From Oscillibacter sp. (GTDB lineage: Bacteria; Bacillota; Clostridia; Oscillospirales; Oscillospiraceae), in contig JAAWLO010000012.1 in assembly GCA_022797935.1 (NCBI GenBank), positions 1 through 40,836 on the forward strand: a stretch of DNA of 40,836 nucleotides, written 5' to 3'. Below are positions 7,351 to 15,983 of this stretch, piece after piece. A model generated the notes under the pieces. The model worked only from the letters and a program-made list of their open reading frames with translations, was not told the DNA's origin and searched no databases. How positions within the stretch are numbered: the stretch's first letter is position 1; each line of letters opens with the position of its first letter. The position numbers were made by a program, and so were the translations under genes.

Positions 7351-7599
7351 ATGTACAAAAATCATGCGCCAGACGGGCGGCATAACATTTGCGGCAGCTG
7401 GGTAGCTGAACTGCGCAAGGCCAGAACGCCGAGATTATCTCAGCGTGGTTTGGCAGACATACTCCAGCTGATCGGGTTGGATGTGGATAAAAATGCAATC
7501 CAGCGCATCGAGAGCGGGGAACGCTTTGTAACGGATATTGAGCTGAAGGCCCTGGCGGAGGCGCTGGAGGTCTCGGTGGAAGAATTGCTGCGGACTTAG
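7351..7599 (+). CDS. XRE-family helix-turn-helix regulator
   Basis: An 82-residue single-domain DNA-binding protein. The Cro/C1-type helix-turn-helix covers about residues 15-80: LRKARTPRLSQRGLADILQ, the recognition part KNAIQRIESGERFVTD, and a closing helix LKALAEALEVSVEELL. There is no sensor domain. Its ribosome site is weak (GAAGG, 16 bases upstream), which suggests low-level translation. It is divergent from the small leftward gene, and two matching palindromes lie between them, so autoregulation and control of the neighbour are likely. A strong hairpin terminator follows. Confidence 0.88.
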   Translation: MYKNHAPDGRHNICGSWVAELRKARTPRLSQRGLADILQLIGLDVDKNAIQRIESGERFVTDIELKALAEALEVSVEELLRT

Positions 7600-7630
7600 A
7601 AGCTTCGGGAAGGCCCGAAGCTTCTGTTTT
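7598..7630 (+). terminator. Terminator of the XRE gene
   Basis: A perfect 12-bp stem AGAAGCTTCGGG/CCCGAAGCTTCT (7598-7609, 7614-7625) with a four-base loop, then GTTTTGT. It begins at the last base of the stop codon and may also serve the convergent pyrG gene. Confidence 0.85.
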
Positions 7631-7659
7631 GTCCGCAGGCGGCCCGGGGGCCGCGTGGT

Positions 7660-9273
<1,614 letters not shown>

Positions 9274-9331
9274 TCATCCTTCAAATTTTTCCCAGTTTCA
9301 TGGAGGGATTTTTTCCGCATATACTGGTTTC

Positions 9332-9360
9332 AGTTTAGCATTCTGGGACAGGATTGTCAA
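9332..9360 (-). promoter_or_regulatory. pyrG promoter
   Basis: Reading leftward, TTGACA (9360-9355), a 17-base spacer and TAAACT (9337-9332). The leader to the start codon is about 65 bases. Confidence 0.75.
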
Positions 9361-9449
9361 TCCGGGATATCCCAGGTTTCCGCCGTGGCGGGCGGGAAAA
9401 GCTGTCCTGCCCCTTGCGCAATCCGGTCCGCTGTGCTACACTATGCATC

Positions 9450-9512
9450 GGCGGACCCATGGTCCGCCAGTTGAAAAGGGGTTACAACTCCTTTTCAGCT
9501 GCGTTGACTATA
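9450..9512 (+). mobile_element. Partial copy (right end) of a small repeat element
   Basis: Two consecutive hairpins, GGCGGACC/GGTCCGCC (9450-9457, 9461-9468) and TTGAAAAGG/CCTTTTCA (about 9471-9497), run into CTGCGTTGACTATA (9499-9512). The same terminal sequence forms both ends of the complete element at 39642-39768. No matching left end is visible here, so this looks like a truncated or solo-end copy. It fills most of the 291-base gap between pyrG and the DUF975 gene. Confidence 0.55.
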
Positions 9513-9549
9513 TAGGCAGGTACTTCATTTTCTGAAGGAGGTTCTCGGT

Positions 9550-10365
9550 ATGTATTTTGAACAGATTGACCGCCCCCAGCGCAAGAGAGAAGCGGCGGAG
9601 CTCCTGCGGACCGCGCAGGTCTCGCCCAAGCTGATGACGGTTTTTTATCTGCTGATCGTGCTGCTTCTGGATTTAATCAATAATTTCACCGGCGGAATCC
9701 TGGGTATGTTCAGCTCCGTTCTGATTCTTCTGATTTCCGTGGTTCTCGGCGCCGGATACACGCTGTACTGCATGGCCCTGCGGCGGGGAGAACGGGCGGA
9801 GTATGTCACGCTGTTTGACGGCTTTTCCTTCGCGGGAAAGATCATTTTGCTGGATATTGTTTCCAGCCTCTTTGTGTTTCTTTGGTCCATGCTGTTTTTC
9901 ATTCCCGGTATCATTGCTGCCTACCGGTACCGCTTCGCCAAGCTGAATCTGTATGAGAATCCCGACATGGGCGTCTTTGAGGCGCTGAACCTGAGCAAGC
10001 GGCAGACCATGGGCTATAAGAGCCAGCTGTTTCTGCTGGATTTGAGTTATTTGGGCTGGAACCTTGCGGCGTCCGTGCCGTCCATGGTGCTGAACATACT
10101 GATGAACCAGGAGCTGACCCAGGCGGTGCTCTACGGCATTCCCGCCACGAATGTGTTCTGGGGTCTGCCCATGCTGGCCTGGACCCTGGTGATCGGCGTG
10201 TGGCAGATTGCCGTTTCGCCCTTTTACCTGCCGAATTACACCTGTGTGTCGCTGTCCTATTTTGAGACGGCCAAGTCCACGTCCGGCCTTGGGAAGGACG
10301 CGCCGCCGCAGAGCGGAAATCCCCCCTTCGATTCCGGATCCTGGACGCCGCCGGATGGCCTTTGA
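9550..10365 (+). CDS. DUF975 family integral membrane protein
   Basis: A 271-residue polytopic membrane protein of the DUF975 family, common in Clostridia and of unknown function. After an amphipathic N-terminus (REAAELLRTAQVSPKLM) there are about five to six hydrophobic segments (about 28-45, 53-76, 98-124, 158-180, 200-228). The conserved family region FIPGIIAAYRYRFAKLNLYENP at about 115-140 is followed by ALNLSKRQTMGYKSQLF. The C-terminal 40 residues are hydrophilic and proline-rich. AAGGAGG precedes the ATG. It is monocistronic and ends at a bidirectional terminator shared with the convergent transporter gene. Confidence 0.9.
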   Translation: MYFEQIDRPQRKREAAELLRTAQVSPKLMTVFYLLIVLLLDLINNFTGGILGMFSSVLILLISVVLGAGYTLYCMALRRGERAEYVTLFDGFSFAGKIILLDIVSSLFVFLWSMLFFIPGIIAAYRYRFAKLNLYENPDMGVFEALNLSKRQTMGYKSQLFLLDLSYLGWNLAASVPSMVLNILMNQELTQAVLYGIPATNVFWGLPMLAWTLVIGVWQIAVSPFYLPNYTCVSLSYFETAKSTSGLGKDAPPQSGNPPFDSGSWTPPDGL

Positions 10366-10373
10366 GAACTCAA

Positions 10374-10412
10374 CAAGCGCCCCGCTTCCGGATTTCCGGG
10401 GGGGGGCGCTTG
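10374..10412. terminator. Bidirectional terminator between DUF975 and ECF genes
   Basis: CAAGCGCCCC (10374-10383) pairs with GGGGCGCTTG (10403-10412), a 10-bp stem. T-containing sequence follows on the plus strand and TTGTTGAG on the minus strand. Confidence 0.75.
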
Positions 10413-10426
10413 TTTGCTGCTTGGCG

Positions 10427-10981
10427 TTACAGATGGGGGAACTGCCGCCGGATGGAAGCGCTTCGCCGCAGGGCCAGCACCAGCAGGGCCGACGCCGCCG
10501 TCCCGAAGATTCCCTGGGCAAGATTGCCCGGAATTCCCGCGGCCGCCGCGGTCAGACACAGCCCGAAGGAGCCGCCGCCGGACGCCGCCGCCAGCAGGCC
10601 GCCAAAGAGCCAATAGCCCAACACCATAACGGTTTCCGCCGCCAGACCGCAGGCCAATAAGCCGCCGCCCGTCCGGCCGATGGTCCGGTACAGCCCTGCT
10701 GCCAGGAGCGCCATGACGCCTTTGATGAGCAGCGTCGCCGGGACGTAGACCGCGTAGCCGGACAGCAGGTCTGCCATAGCCGGACCGAGGCCGCCCGCCG
10801 CCGCGCCGTAGGCCGGTCCCAGCAGGTAGGCGCCCAGCAGCACCACCGCGTCGCCCAGGTTTACATAGCCGCCGGTGGGGGACGGAACCTGAAGTGCCAT
10901 AGTCGCCGCGCAGCCCAGGGCTGCCAGCACGCCTGCCGTTACCAACTGCCGGACCTGCGTTTGTTTTTCTGCGTGTTCCAT
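10427..10981 (-). CDS. ECF transporter substrate-binding (S) component, probably vitamin B6-type
   Basis: A 184-residue hydrophobic protein with six predicted membrane helices, typical of ECF-transporter S components that capture vitamins for a shared energising module. The N-terminus has the basic/amphipathic start and AALGCAATMALQVPSP. The central GGYVNLGDAVVLLGAYLLGP and AAAGGLGPAMADLL match the ECF S family (PF07155-like). No EcfA/EcfT genes are in the window, as expected for group II systems. The divergent MocR regulator and overlapping promoters point to a pyridoxine-family substrate, because MocR/PdxR proteins often control B6 uptake or synthesis. That assignment is inference from context. 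A GGAGGGAG ribosome site precedes the ATG. Confidence 0.85.
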   Translation of the reverse strand: MEHAEKQTQVRQLVTAGVLAALGCAATMALQVPSPTGGYVNLGDAVVLLGAYLLGPAYGAAAGGLGPAMADLLSGYAVYVPATLLIKGVMALLAAGLYRTIGRTGGGLLACGLAAETVMVLGYWLFGGLLAAASGGGSFGLCLTAAAAGIPGNLAQGIFGTAASALLVLALRRSASIRRQFPHL

Positions 10982-11000
10982 GAAACTCCCTCCTTATTGG

Positions 11001-11034
11001 TTGCTATCATAGCGCATCTGTGATATGATGAAAA
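11001..11034. promoter_or_regulatory. Overlapping divergent promoters of the ECF and MocR genes
   Basis: Rightward: TTGCTA (11001-11006), 17 bases, TATGAT (11024-11029). Leftward: TTTTCA (11034-11029), 17 bases, TATGAT (11011-11006). The two promoters occupy nearly the same DNA and ATTGG/CCAAT words flank them (10996-11000, 11038-11042). One bound regulator could switch both genes, as is typical for MocR proteins. Confidence 0.6.
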
Positions 11035-11078
11035 TAGCCAATTTCTATCTTTTTTATAAGGTCAGAAAGGAGGACAAC

Positions 11079-12455
11079 ATGCTGACCGTTGACTGGGAGA
11101 ACCGGGGGACCCTGCCGCTCTATGAATATCTCTGCCGCCGCATCCGGGACAGCATTCTGGACGGGGAACTGACAGCGGGAGAACGCCTGCCCTCCAAGCG
11201 GTCTCTGGCGGAGCATCTGCGGGTCTCCGTCATCACCGTGGAGAACGCCTACCAGCAGCTGGAGGCGGAGGGCTATGTGTACACGCTTCCCCGGCGGGGA
11301 TTTTTTGTCTCTCCGGTGGACCGCCGTCTTCCGGCCCGACGGCCTCCGGCCATTCCGGAGGGTCCGCCGTCCCCGGTCTGGCGGCTGGATCTGCGGAGCG
11401 GGCAGCTGGACCCCGCCTGCTTTCCCTCCGCCCTTTGGGCCCGGCTCACCCGGCAGGTTCTCTCCAACGGGGACCATCTGGCCCCGGTACCGAACCAGGG
11501 TCTTCCGGCCCTGCGGCAGGCCATTGCCCAAGACCTGCGGGAATTCAAGGGAATGGCGGTCTCGCCGGAGCAAATCATCGTGGGCGCAGGGGCGGAATAC
11601 CTCTATCTGCTGCTGGTCCAGCTGCTTGGCCGGGAGGCGGTCTTTGCCCTGGAGGACCCGGGCTATCCGAAAATCCGTCAGGTCTACGCCCAATGGGGAG
11701 CCGTCTGCCGCCCGATTTCCCTGGACAGGCAGGGCATACCGCCCGACGCCCTCTTTGCCTCCGGGGCCAGTGTGGTTCACTTCTCGCCGGCCCATCATTA
11801 TCCCACAGGCGTTGTCACTCCCATTGCCCGGCGGCAGGCGCTTCTTCGCTGGGCGGAGGAAACCGGGGGCGTTATCATTGAGGACGACTATGACAGCGCG
11901 TTTCGCTTCACAGGCCGTCCCATTCCGACGCTGCAAAGCATTGACACGTCCGGGCGGGTCATTTACCTCAGCACCTTTTCCCAGACGATTTCCCCCTCTA
12001 TGCGGGTGGGCTTTCTGGTTCTCCCGCCCTGGCTGCTGGAGCGCTGCCGGCGGGAACTGGGGTTTTACGCCTCCACGGTCCCTGCGCTGGAGCAGCAGGT
12101 GCTGGCCCGGTTTCTGGAGCGGGGATGGTACGAACAGCATCTCTCCCGCATCCGGAAAAAATACCGGCTTCGCCGCGCCGTTCTGCTGGAGGCCTTCGCC
12201 GCCTGTCCCTTTGCCGCCTCCCTTGCGGACCGGGGAGCGGGACTGCACTTTCTCCTGCGGCTGAACACGAAGGAGGAGGACGAGGTCCTGCGCCGCCGGG
12301 CGGAGGAGCGGGGCGTCCGGCTTGCCTTTTTGTCGGAGTTCGCCGCCATACCCCGGGACGCATACCGCCGCACGCTGGTGGTGAATTACGCGGGCCTGGA
12401 CCCGGCGCGGCTGGAGGAGGCACGGGCTCTGCTGGAAGAGGTGTTCGGCGTCTAG
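11079..12455 (+). CDS. MocR/PdxR-type regulator lacking the PLP lysine
   Basis: A 458-residue fusion of a GntR-type winged helix (about 10-78, with LPSKRSLAEHLRVSVITVENAYQQLE within it) and a fold-type I aminotransferase-like domain (about 100-458). Family landmarks are present: a FSPAHHYPTGVV region, EDDYDSAFRF near 268-277, and STFSQTISPSMRVGF near 298-312. In typical MocR proteins the last motif reads TFSK and the lysine binds pyridoxal phosphate; here residue 302 is Gln, and EDDYDSEF has Ala for Glu. PLP could still bind non-covalently, or the ligand may have changed. ATG 11079 is supported by AAAGGAGG. The stop codon lies in the left end of a MITE-like element. Confidence 0.9.
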   Translation: MLTVDWENRGTLPLYEYLCRRIRDSILDGELTAGERLPSKRSLAEHLRVSVITVENAYQQLEAEGYVYTLPRRGFFVSPVDRRLPARRPPAIPEGPPSPVWRLDLRSGQLDPACFPSALWARLTRQVLSNGDHLAPVPNQGLPALRQAIAQDLREFKGMAVSPEQIIVGAGAEYLYLLLVQLLGREAVFALEDPGYPKIRQVYAQWGAVCRPISLDRQGIPPDALFASGASVVHFSPAHHYPTGVVTPIARRQALLRWAEETGGVIIEDDYDSAFRFTGRPIPTLQSIDTSGRVIYLSTFSQTISPSMRVGFLVLPPWLLERCRRELGFYASTVPALEQQVLARFLERGWYEQHLSRIRKKYRLRRAVLLEAFAACPFAASLADRGAGLHFLLRLNTKEEDEVLRRRAEERGVRLAFLSEFAAIPRDAYRRTLVVNYAGLDPARLEEARALLEEVFGV

Positions 12456-12618
12456 AGTCTGTTTTAATACCGTCAAAACGCCGTCTTGGGGCATCTGATT
12501 CCGTCAGGACTGCGTTGATTGGACTGGAAGTCCGTCAGGATTCCTGCGTCCAATGGCCTTGCCTGACGAAAAAATCTGCCCCAATCCGGCATTCCGCCGG
12601 TTTGAAAACAGACTCTAG
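12452..12618. mobile_element. MITE-like palindromic element with 14-bp terminal inverted repeats
   Basis: CTAGAGTCTGTTTT (12452-12465) is repeated exactly in inverse at 12605-12618. Inward the match continues imperfectly: TTGGGGCA, CGTCAGG and CCAAT words mirror each other, so the 167-base unit folds as one long hairpin. The outermost TA beside GAGTCTG at each end fits a TA target duplication, as produced by IS630/Tc1-type transposases. There is no coding capacity. The left TA supplies the TAG stop codon of the MocR gene, so insertion may have set the end of that protein. Confidence 0.8.
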
Positions 12619-12682
12619 GCCTTGATAAAAGAAGAGAAAAACGCCCCGGACCGTTCCAGGTCTGCGGCGTTTGCCGGTACGG

Positions 12683-12718
12683 AAAAAACGGGCGGTGCGC
12701 TGGCACTGCCCGTTTTTT
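12683..12718. terminator. Bidirectional terminator downstream of metK
   Basis: AAAAAACGGGC (12683-12693) pairs with GCCCGTTTTTT (12708-12718), with an inner TGC/GCA helix. Six T residues follow the stem on either strand. A second weaker ACGCC/GGCGT hairpin lies at about 12640-12671. Confidence 0.85.
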
Positions 12719-12743
12719 GTGCGGCTGTGTTCTGTTGTGCTGG

Positions 12744-13931
12744 TTATCCCTGGACCGCCGCTTTCAGCGCTTCCGCCCGGTCGGTCTTCTCCCAGGCTAC
12801 GCCCAGGTCCTCCCGGCCCATGTGGCCGTAAGCGGCCAGCTTGCGGTAGATGGGCTTGCGGAGATCCAGGTCCCGGATGATCGCGGAGGGACGCAGGTCG
12901 AAGACCTTGGCCACGGCTTCTTCCAGTTTGCCGTTGCTGACGGTGCCGGTGCCGAAGGTGTCAACCATGATGCTCACAGGCTTGGCGACGCCGATGGCAT
13001 AGGCCAATTCAATCTGGCAGCGCTTGGCCAGCCCAGCCGCCACAATGTTCTTGGCTACCCAGCGGGCGGCGTAGGCGGCGGAACGGTCCACCTTGGTGGG
13101 GTCTTTGCCGGAGAAGCAGCCGCCGCCGTGGGGAGCGCTGCCGCCGTATGTATCCACGATGATCTTCCGGCCCGTCAGGCCCGCGTCTGCGGCGGGACCG
13201 CCTTTGACAAAGCGGCCGGTGGGGTTGATATAGTACTTCGTGTTCTCGTCCAGCATGCTGGCGGGGAGTACTACCTTGGCCACCAGATTGATCATGTCCT
13301 GGCGAATCTGCTCCAGGGTGACATCGGGGTTGTGCTGCGTGGAGATGACCACGGTGTCAATGCGGACGGGGTTGTTGTTCTCATCGTACTCTACCGTGAC
13401 CTGGCTCTTGCCGTCGGGACGCATGTAGGATACCAGACCGCTTTTGCGGACAGTAGTCATCTGCATGCAGAGCTTTTGGGCCAGGGAGAGGGGCAGGGGC
13501 ATCAGCTCATCGGTCTCGTCACAGGCGTAGCCGAACATCATGCCCTGGTCGCCTGCGCCGTGGTTCAGCTCGGCTTCCTCGTTGTTCTTGTTCTCCAGGG
13601 ATTTGTCCACGCCCAGGGCAATGTCGGCGGACTGCTCGTCAATGGAGGTGATGACGCCGCAGGTGTCGCAGTCAAAACCGTACTTGCCCCGGTCATAGCC
13701 GATTTCCCGGACCACTTCCCGGGCGATTTTGTCAATATCCACGTAGCAGCTGGTGCTGATTTCGCCCATGACGTGAATCAGGCCTGTGCAGGCTGTGGTC
13801 TCACAGGCCACGCGGCCCTGGGGGTCCTGGGCCAGGATGGCGTCCAGAACCGCGTCGGAAATCTGGTCGCAGATTTTGTCGGGATGGCCCTCCGTCACGG
13901 ACTCGGAGGTAAAGAGATAATGTCTGCTCAT
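12744..13931 (-). CDS. metK: S-adenosylmethionine synthetase
   Basis: A 395-residue enzyme forming SAM from methionine and ATP. The family signatures are intact: [18 protein letters not shown] near the N-terminus (methionine/ATP contacts), [12 protein letters not shown] (about 125-136) and [19 protein letters not shown] (about 270-288, phosphate loop). The length is normal. The ATG at 13931 has AAAGGAG upstream; codons further up lie in the riboswitch expression platform. A SAM-I riboswitch with its own terminator precedes the gene, so its product shuts off its own transcription. It is monocistronic. Confidence 0.98.
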   Translation of the reverse strand: MSRHYLFTSESVTEGHPDKICDQISDAVLDAILAQDPQGRVACETTACTGLIHVMGEISTSCYVDIDKIAREVVREIGYDRGKYGFDCDTCGVITSIDEQSADIALGVDKSLENKNNEEAELNHGAGDQGMMFGYACDETDELMPLPLSLAQKLCMQMTTVRKSGLVSYMRPDGKSQVTVEYDENNNPVRIDTVVISTQHNPDVTLEQIRQDMINLVAKVVLPASMLDENTKYYINPTGRFVKGGPAADAGLTGRKIIVDTYGGSAPHGGGCFSGKDPTKVDRSAAYAARWVAKNIVAAGLAKRCQIELAYAIGVAKPVSIMVDTFGTGTVSNGKLEEAVAKVFDLRPSAIIRDLDLRKPIYRKLAAYGHMGREDLGVAWEKTDRAEALKAAVQG

Positions 13932-14033
13932 GCTGCACTCCTTTTTCGCTTCCCGGGGAAGCGGTGCGCCTGTTCTCCCGGCGCGAGGGGATTTTGTACT
14001 GTCGTACCATATCACACCGCGTAACCTGAGCGG

Positions 14034-14068
14034 AAAAAAAGCCGCGCGTTTCGACAGGAAACGCGCGG
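14034..14068 (-). terminator. Riboswitch-controlled terminator before metK
   Basis: A perfect 11-bp stem CCGCGCGTTTC/GAAACGCGCGG (14068-14058, 14052-14042) with a five-base loop, followed by CTTTTTTT on the minus strand. It lies between the aptamer and metK. Confidence 0.9.
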
Positions 14069-14084
14069 GAAGTTTTTTTCTTCA

Positions 14085-14184
14085 CTCGCTCCTCATCTGT
14101 CGGTTTCCGTCGGAATTGGCACCTTACAATGCAGGTTGCCGTGGCTTCATCGGGCCGGTCCCTCCGCCACTCTTGATAAGGATA
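14085..14184 (-). ncRNA. SAM-I (S-box) riboswitch aptamer
   Basis: Reading leftward, the conserved aptamer words appear in order: CTTATCAAGAGTGGCGGAGG, the GGCCCGATGAAGCC / CGGCAACC core, AAGGTGCCAATTCC, and the closing GATGAGG that pairs with CCTTATC as P1. All four helices can form, including the kink-turn side. Downstream A-rich and AAGTTC/GAACTT-type sequence and the terminator at 14034-14068 make a transcriptional OFF switch responding to SAM. Confidence 0.95.
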
Positions 14185-14201
14185 TGAACTTGTACAGCTC
14201 T

Positions 14202-14229
14202 ATTGTAACAGCTTCCCCGGGTTTGTCAA
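14202..14229 (-). promoter_or_regulatory. metK promoter
   Basis: Reading leftward, TTGACA (14229-14224), a 16-base spacer and TACAAT (14207-14202). Transcription would start just before the riboswitch aptamer. Confidence 0.8.
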
Positions 14230-14666
14230 GAGGCTTCCGGAATTTTTCTCGTGCCGGATGGGGGGATGCGGCGGCAGACAATCCGTTTTCGCCGGGCTGA
14301 AGCGGAGGCGGAAGAATCGGTATCAAAATCTGATATTCCAACAGTTGGAAATTGAGAGAATCTGTGTTAAAATGGAAAAGCAGTTCTTTGCGGGGAAGCT
14401 GCCGCCGGACGCCGGATTCGCTGTGTGTTTGGGAAATCAGAGTTCTTGAGATAGACAATCCGGTTGGCTTCTTTCCGTTTTATAAGTTTCTTTTCATCTC
14501 TTTTCCCTGTTTGTGAAAGGGATGATGGGTATTTAGAGCTTCCGCGAAAACGCCAAGATGCGTTTTCTATCGCTCAAAAATTTTTCGGTATTTTGAAAAA
14601 TACCAATTCCAATTGGCAGACAAAATGTGACAATCCCTATATCCTCTTAGTTAGGAGGTGATCGAA
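14230..14666. other. Non-coding region with promoter-linked palindromes before the XRE gene
   Basis: No convincing gene lies in these 437 bases, which are richer in A/T than the surroundings. A perfect 15-base palindrome, TTCCAACAGTTGGAA (14336-14350), contains the -35 box of a possible promoter: TTGGAA (14345-14350), 17 bases, TAAAAT (14368-14373). A second palindrome, CCAATTCCAATTGG, lies at 14603-14616, about 50 bases before the XRE start. Both look like operators. The transcript would have a leader of roughly 290 bases. Confidence 0.5.
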
Positions 14667-14966
14667 TTGTCAAAGAAAAAGAAGAGAAGCGTCTACAGGG
14701 ACTTTCCGAATGTAAGTAAATTTCTGGTAGAGAAGATGACGCAGAGAAGAAAGGAGCTGAAACTCTCACAGACTGCTCTGGCAGGAAGAGCGGGAGTTAC
14801 CCGGAATTGTATCCAGCAGATGGAATGCCATGAACATTTACCGCTGCCGTCCACTTTGTTCAAGCTGCTGAAAGCGTTGGACTTCAGCAAAGAAGAGTCC
14901 GCTGAGTTCTGGGTTGAAATTGACGCTGCTTACAACCGGGACAATGCGATACAGGAAGATACCTAA
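14667..14966 (+). CDS. XRE-family regulator upstream of the adhesin locus
   Basis: A 99-residue DNA-binding protein with a lysine-rich start (SKKKKRSVYRDF) and a Cro/C1 helix-turn-helix at about 20-80: MTQRRKELKLSQTALAGRAG, then VTRNCIQQMECHEHLPLPST. A short acidic C-terminal helix follows. A TTG at 14667 is preferred as the start because AGGAGG ends eight bases upstream; a GTG at 14658 overlaps that ribosome site. It lies 33 bases before the Spo0A-like gene and is probably co-transcribed with it. Two palindromes upstream suggest autoregulation. Its targets, perhaps the adhesin gene, are inferred only from position. Confidence 0.85.
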   Translation: MSKKKKRSVYRDFPNVSKFLVEKMTQRRKELKLSQTALAGRAGVTRNCIQQMECHEHLPLPSTLFKLLKALDFSKEESAEFWVEIDAAYNRDNAIQEDT

Positions 14967-14999
14967 AAAATCGGAATGAAAACATAAAGGGTGGCCAGG

Positions 15000-15398
15000 A
15001 TGGATGAGAAGTTTTGCGAAACGGATATCTATGATCTCTTATATCGCCTTGGGGTAACGGCAAATTATACCGGCTTTTTTCACACAGCCTATGCGGTGTC
15101 GCTGTGCATGAGGCAGCCGGACCGGTTGCTTCTGGTAACGAAGTGGCTGTACCCGGAGGTGGCAAAGCGGTATAAAACCAACTGGAAAGCGGTAGAACGG
15201 AACATCCGGACTGTGAGCGGCATCATCTGGCGGGAAAACCGCTTCCTGCTGGAACAGCTGGCTGGCAAGCCCCTGGCCCAGAGACCCTGTACCTCGCAGC
15301 TGCTGGCGATTTTGTCCTCAGCGATTCCGGCAGCTTATGGCCTGGATGAGGCAGCGGCTCTCATGGGAGAATGTACTGGAACAGGAAACAGGAACTAA
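15000..15398 (+). CDS. Stand-alone Spo0A C-terminal-like DNA-binding protein
   Basis: A 132-residue protein resembling the effector domain of Spo0A (PF08769) without a receiver domain. The similarity covers about residues 10-90: IYDLLYRLGVTANYTGF, then LYPEVAKRYKTNWKAVERNI, which corresponds to the Spo0A recognition-helix segment LYPxIAxKYxTTxxxVERAI. The rest is helical and unfamiliar. Without the phosphorylation domain it may be constitutively active or controlled by a partner, such as the XRE protein just upstream. ATG 15000 fits the AAGGGTGG ribosome site better than a GTG at 14991. The master Spo0A itself is not in the window. No exact TGTCGAA box was seen before the adhesin promoter. 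Confidence 0.8.
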   Translation: MDEKFCETDIYDLLYRLGVTANYTGFFHTAYAVSLCMRQPDRLLLVTKWLYPEVAKRYKTNWKAVERNIRTVSGIIWRENRFLLEQLAGKPLAQRPCTSQLLAILSSAIPAAYGLDEAAALMGECTGTGNRN

Positions 15399-15860
15399 TC
15401 AAAGAGGATACAGGGAGGCGGTTTCCAGCGAAGATGGCAGTTCGCTGGCTGAATACCGGGTTTGATAGGCTATGGCAGACTTCGGTATTTGCGGCGGTTT
15501 CAGACGGCCGGCTTGATTGACCTGGCGCGGCGGATAAAGGTATTCCGCGCGGTTATGATGGCGGCTGCCGTCAGCCGAACGCAAGCGGTTGCATTTTGTT
15601 TGAAAAACCGGTTTTGCACCGGCAGTGATTTTCCCAAGACAGCTCTGTCTTTTGAGCCGTGCGGCGCCGGACACTTAAAATCAGACTTTCGGTGTAACAG
15701 CCGGAAGTCTGGTTTTACTTATACAGGACGGAACGCCGGTTCTGCGGCGGGGACGTCTGCTTTTCTGCGTGGAATGGCCGTCCGGCTCAGACGATTACAT
15801 CCGGAATTTTGTGCCGGCAGGGGTTTTTGGGAAAAAGTCTGTAATTTACACAATTTTAGA
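15399..15860. other. Non-coding region before the adhesin promoter
   Basis: The 585-base gap between the Spo0A-like gene and the adhesin start has no supported gene in its first 460 bases. The frame open through it is only an upstream extension of the adhesin frame, without a ribosome site. It contains a hairpin at 15677-15716 (listed separately) and short repeats of CCGGTTTTGC-like words that I cannot interpret. Confidence 0.5.
15677..15716 (+). terminator. Hairpin terminator after the XRE/Spo0A-like operon
   Basis: AAAATCAGACTTTC (15677-15690) pairs with GAAGTCTGGTTTT (about 15704-15716) with one or two mismatches. The sequence runs into TTTTACTTAT. It probably separates the regulator transcript from the adhesin gene. 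Confidence 0.6.
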
Positions 15861-15889
15861 TTTACATTTGGCGGACAGATTGCTATAAT
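15861..15889 (+). promoter_or_regulatory. Strong extended promoter of the adhesin gene
   Basis: TTTACA (15861-15866), a 17-base spacer and TATAAT (15884-15889), preceded by TGC, an extended -10 feature. The leader to the start codon at 15984 is about 90 bases. Confidence 0.8.
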
Positions 15890-15983
15890 AGAAGCTGCGA
15901 AATGTATACTTTGTTCCTATAGTTTCCAGAACCCGCGTCCGCTCCCGAAAAAAACTCGCGCAGATAGAAGGAGGACAACTATA

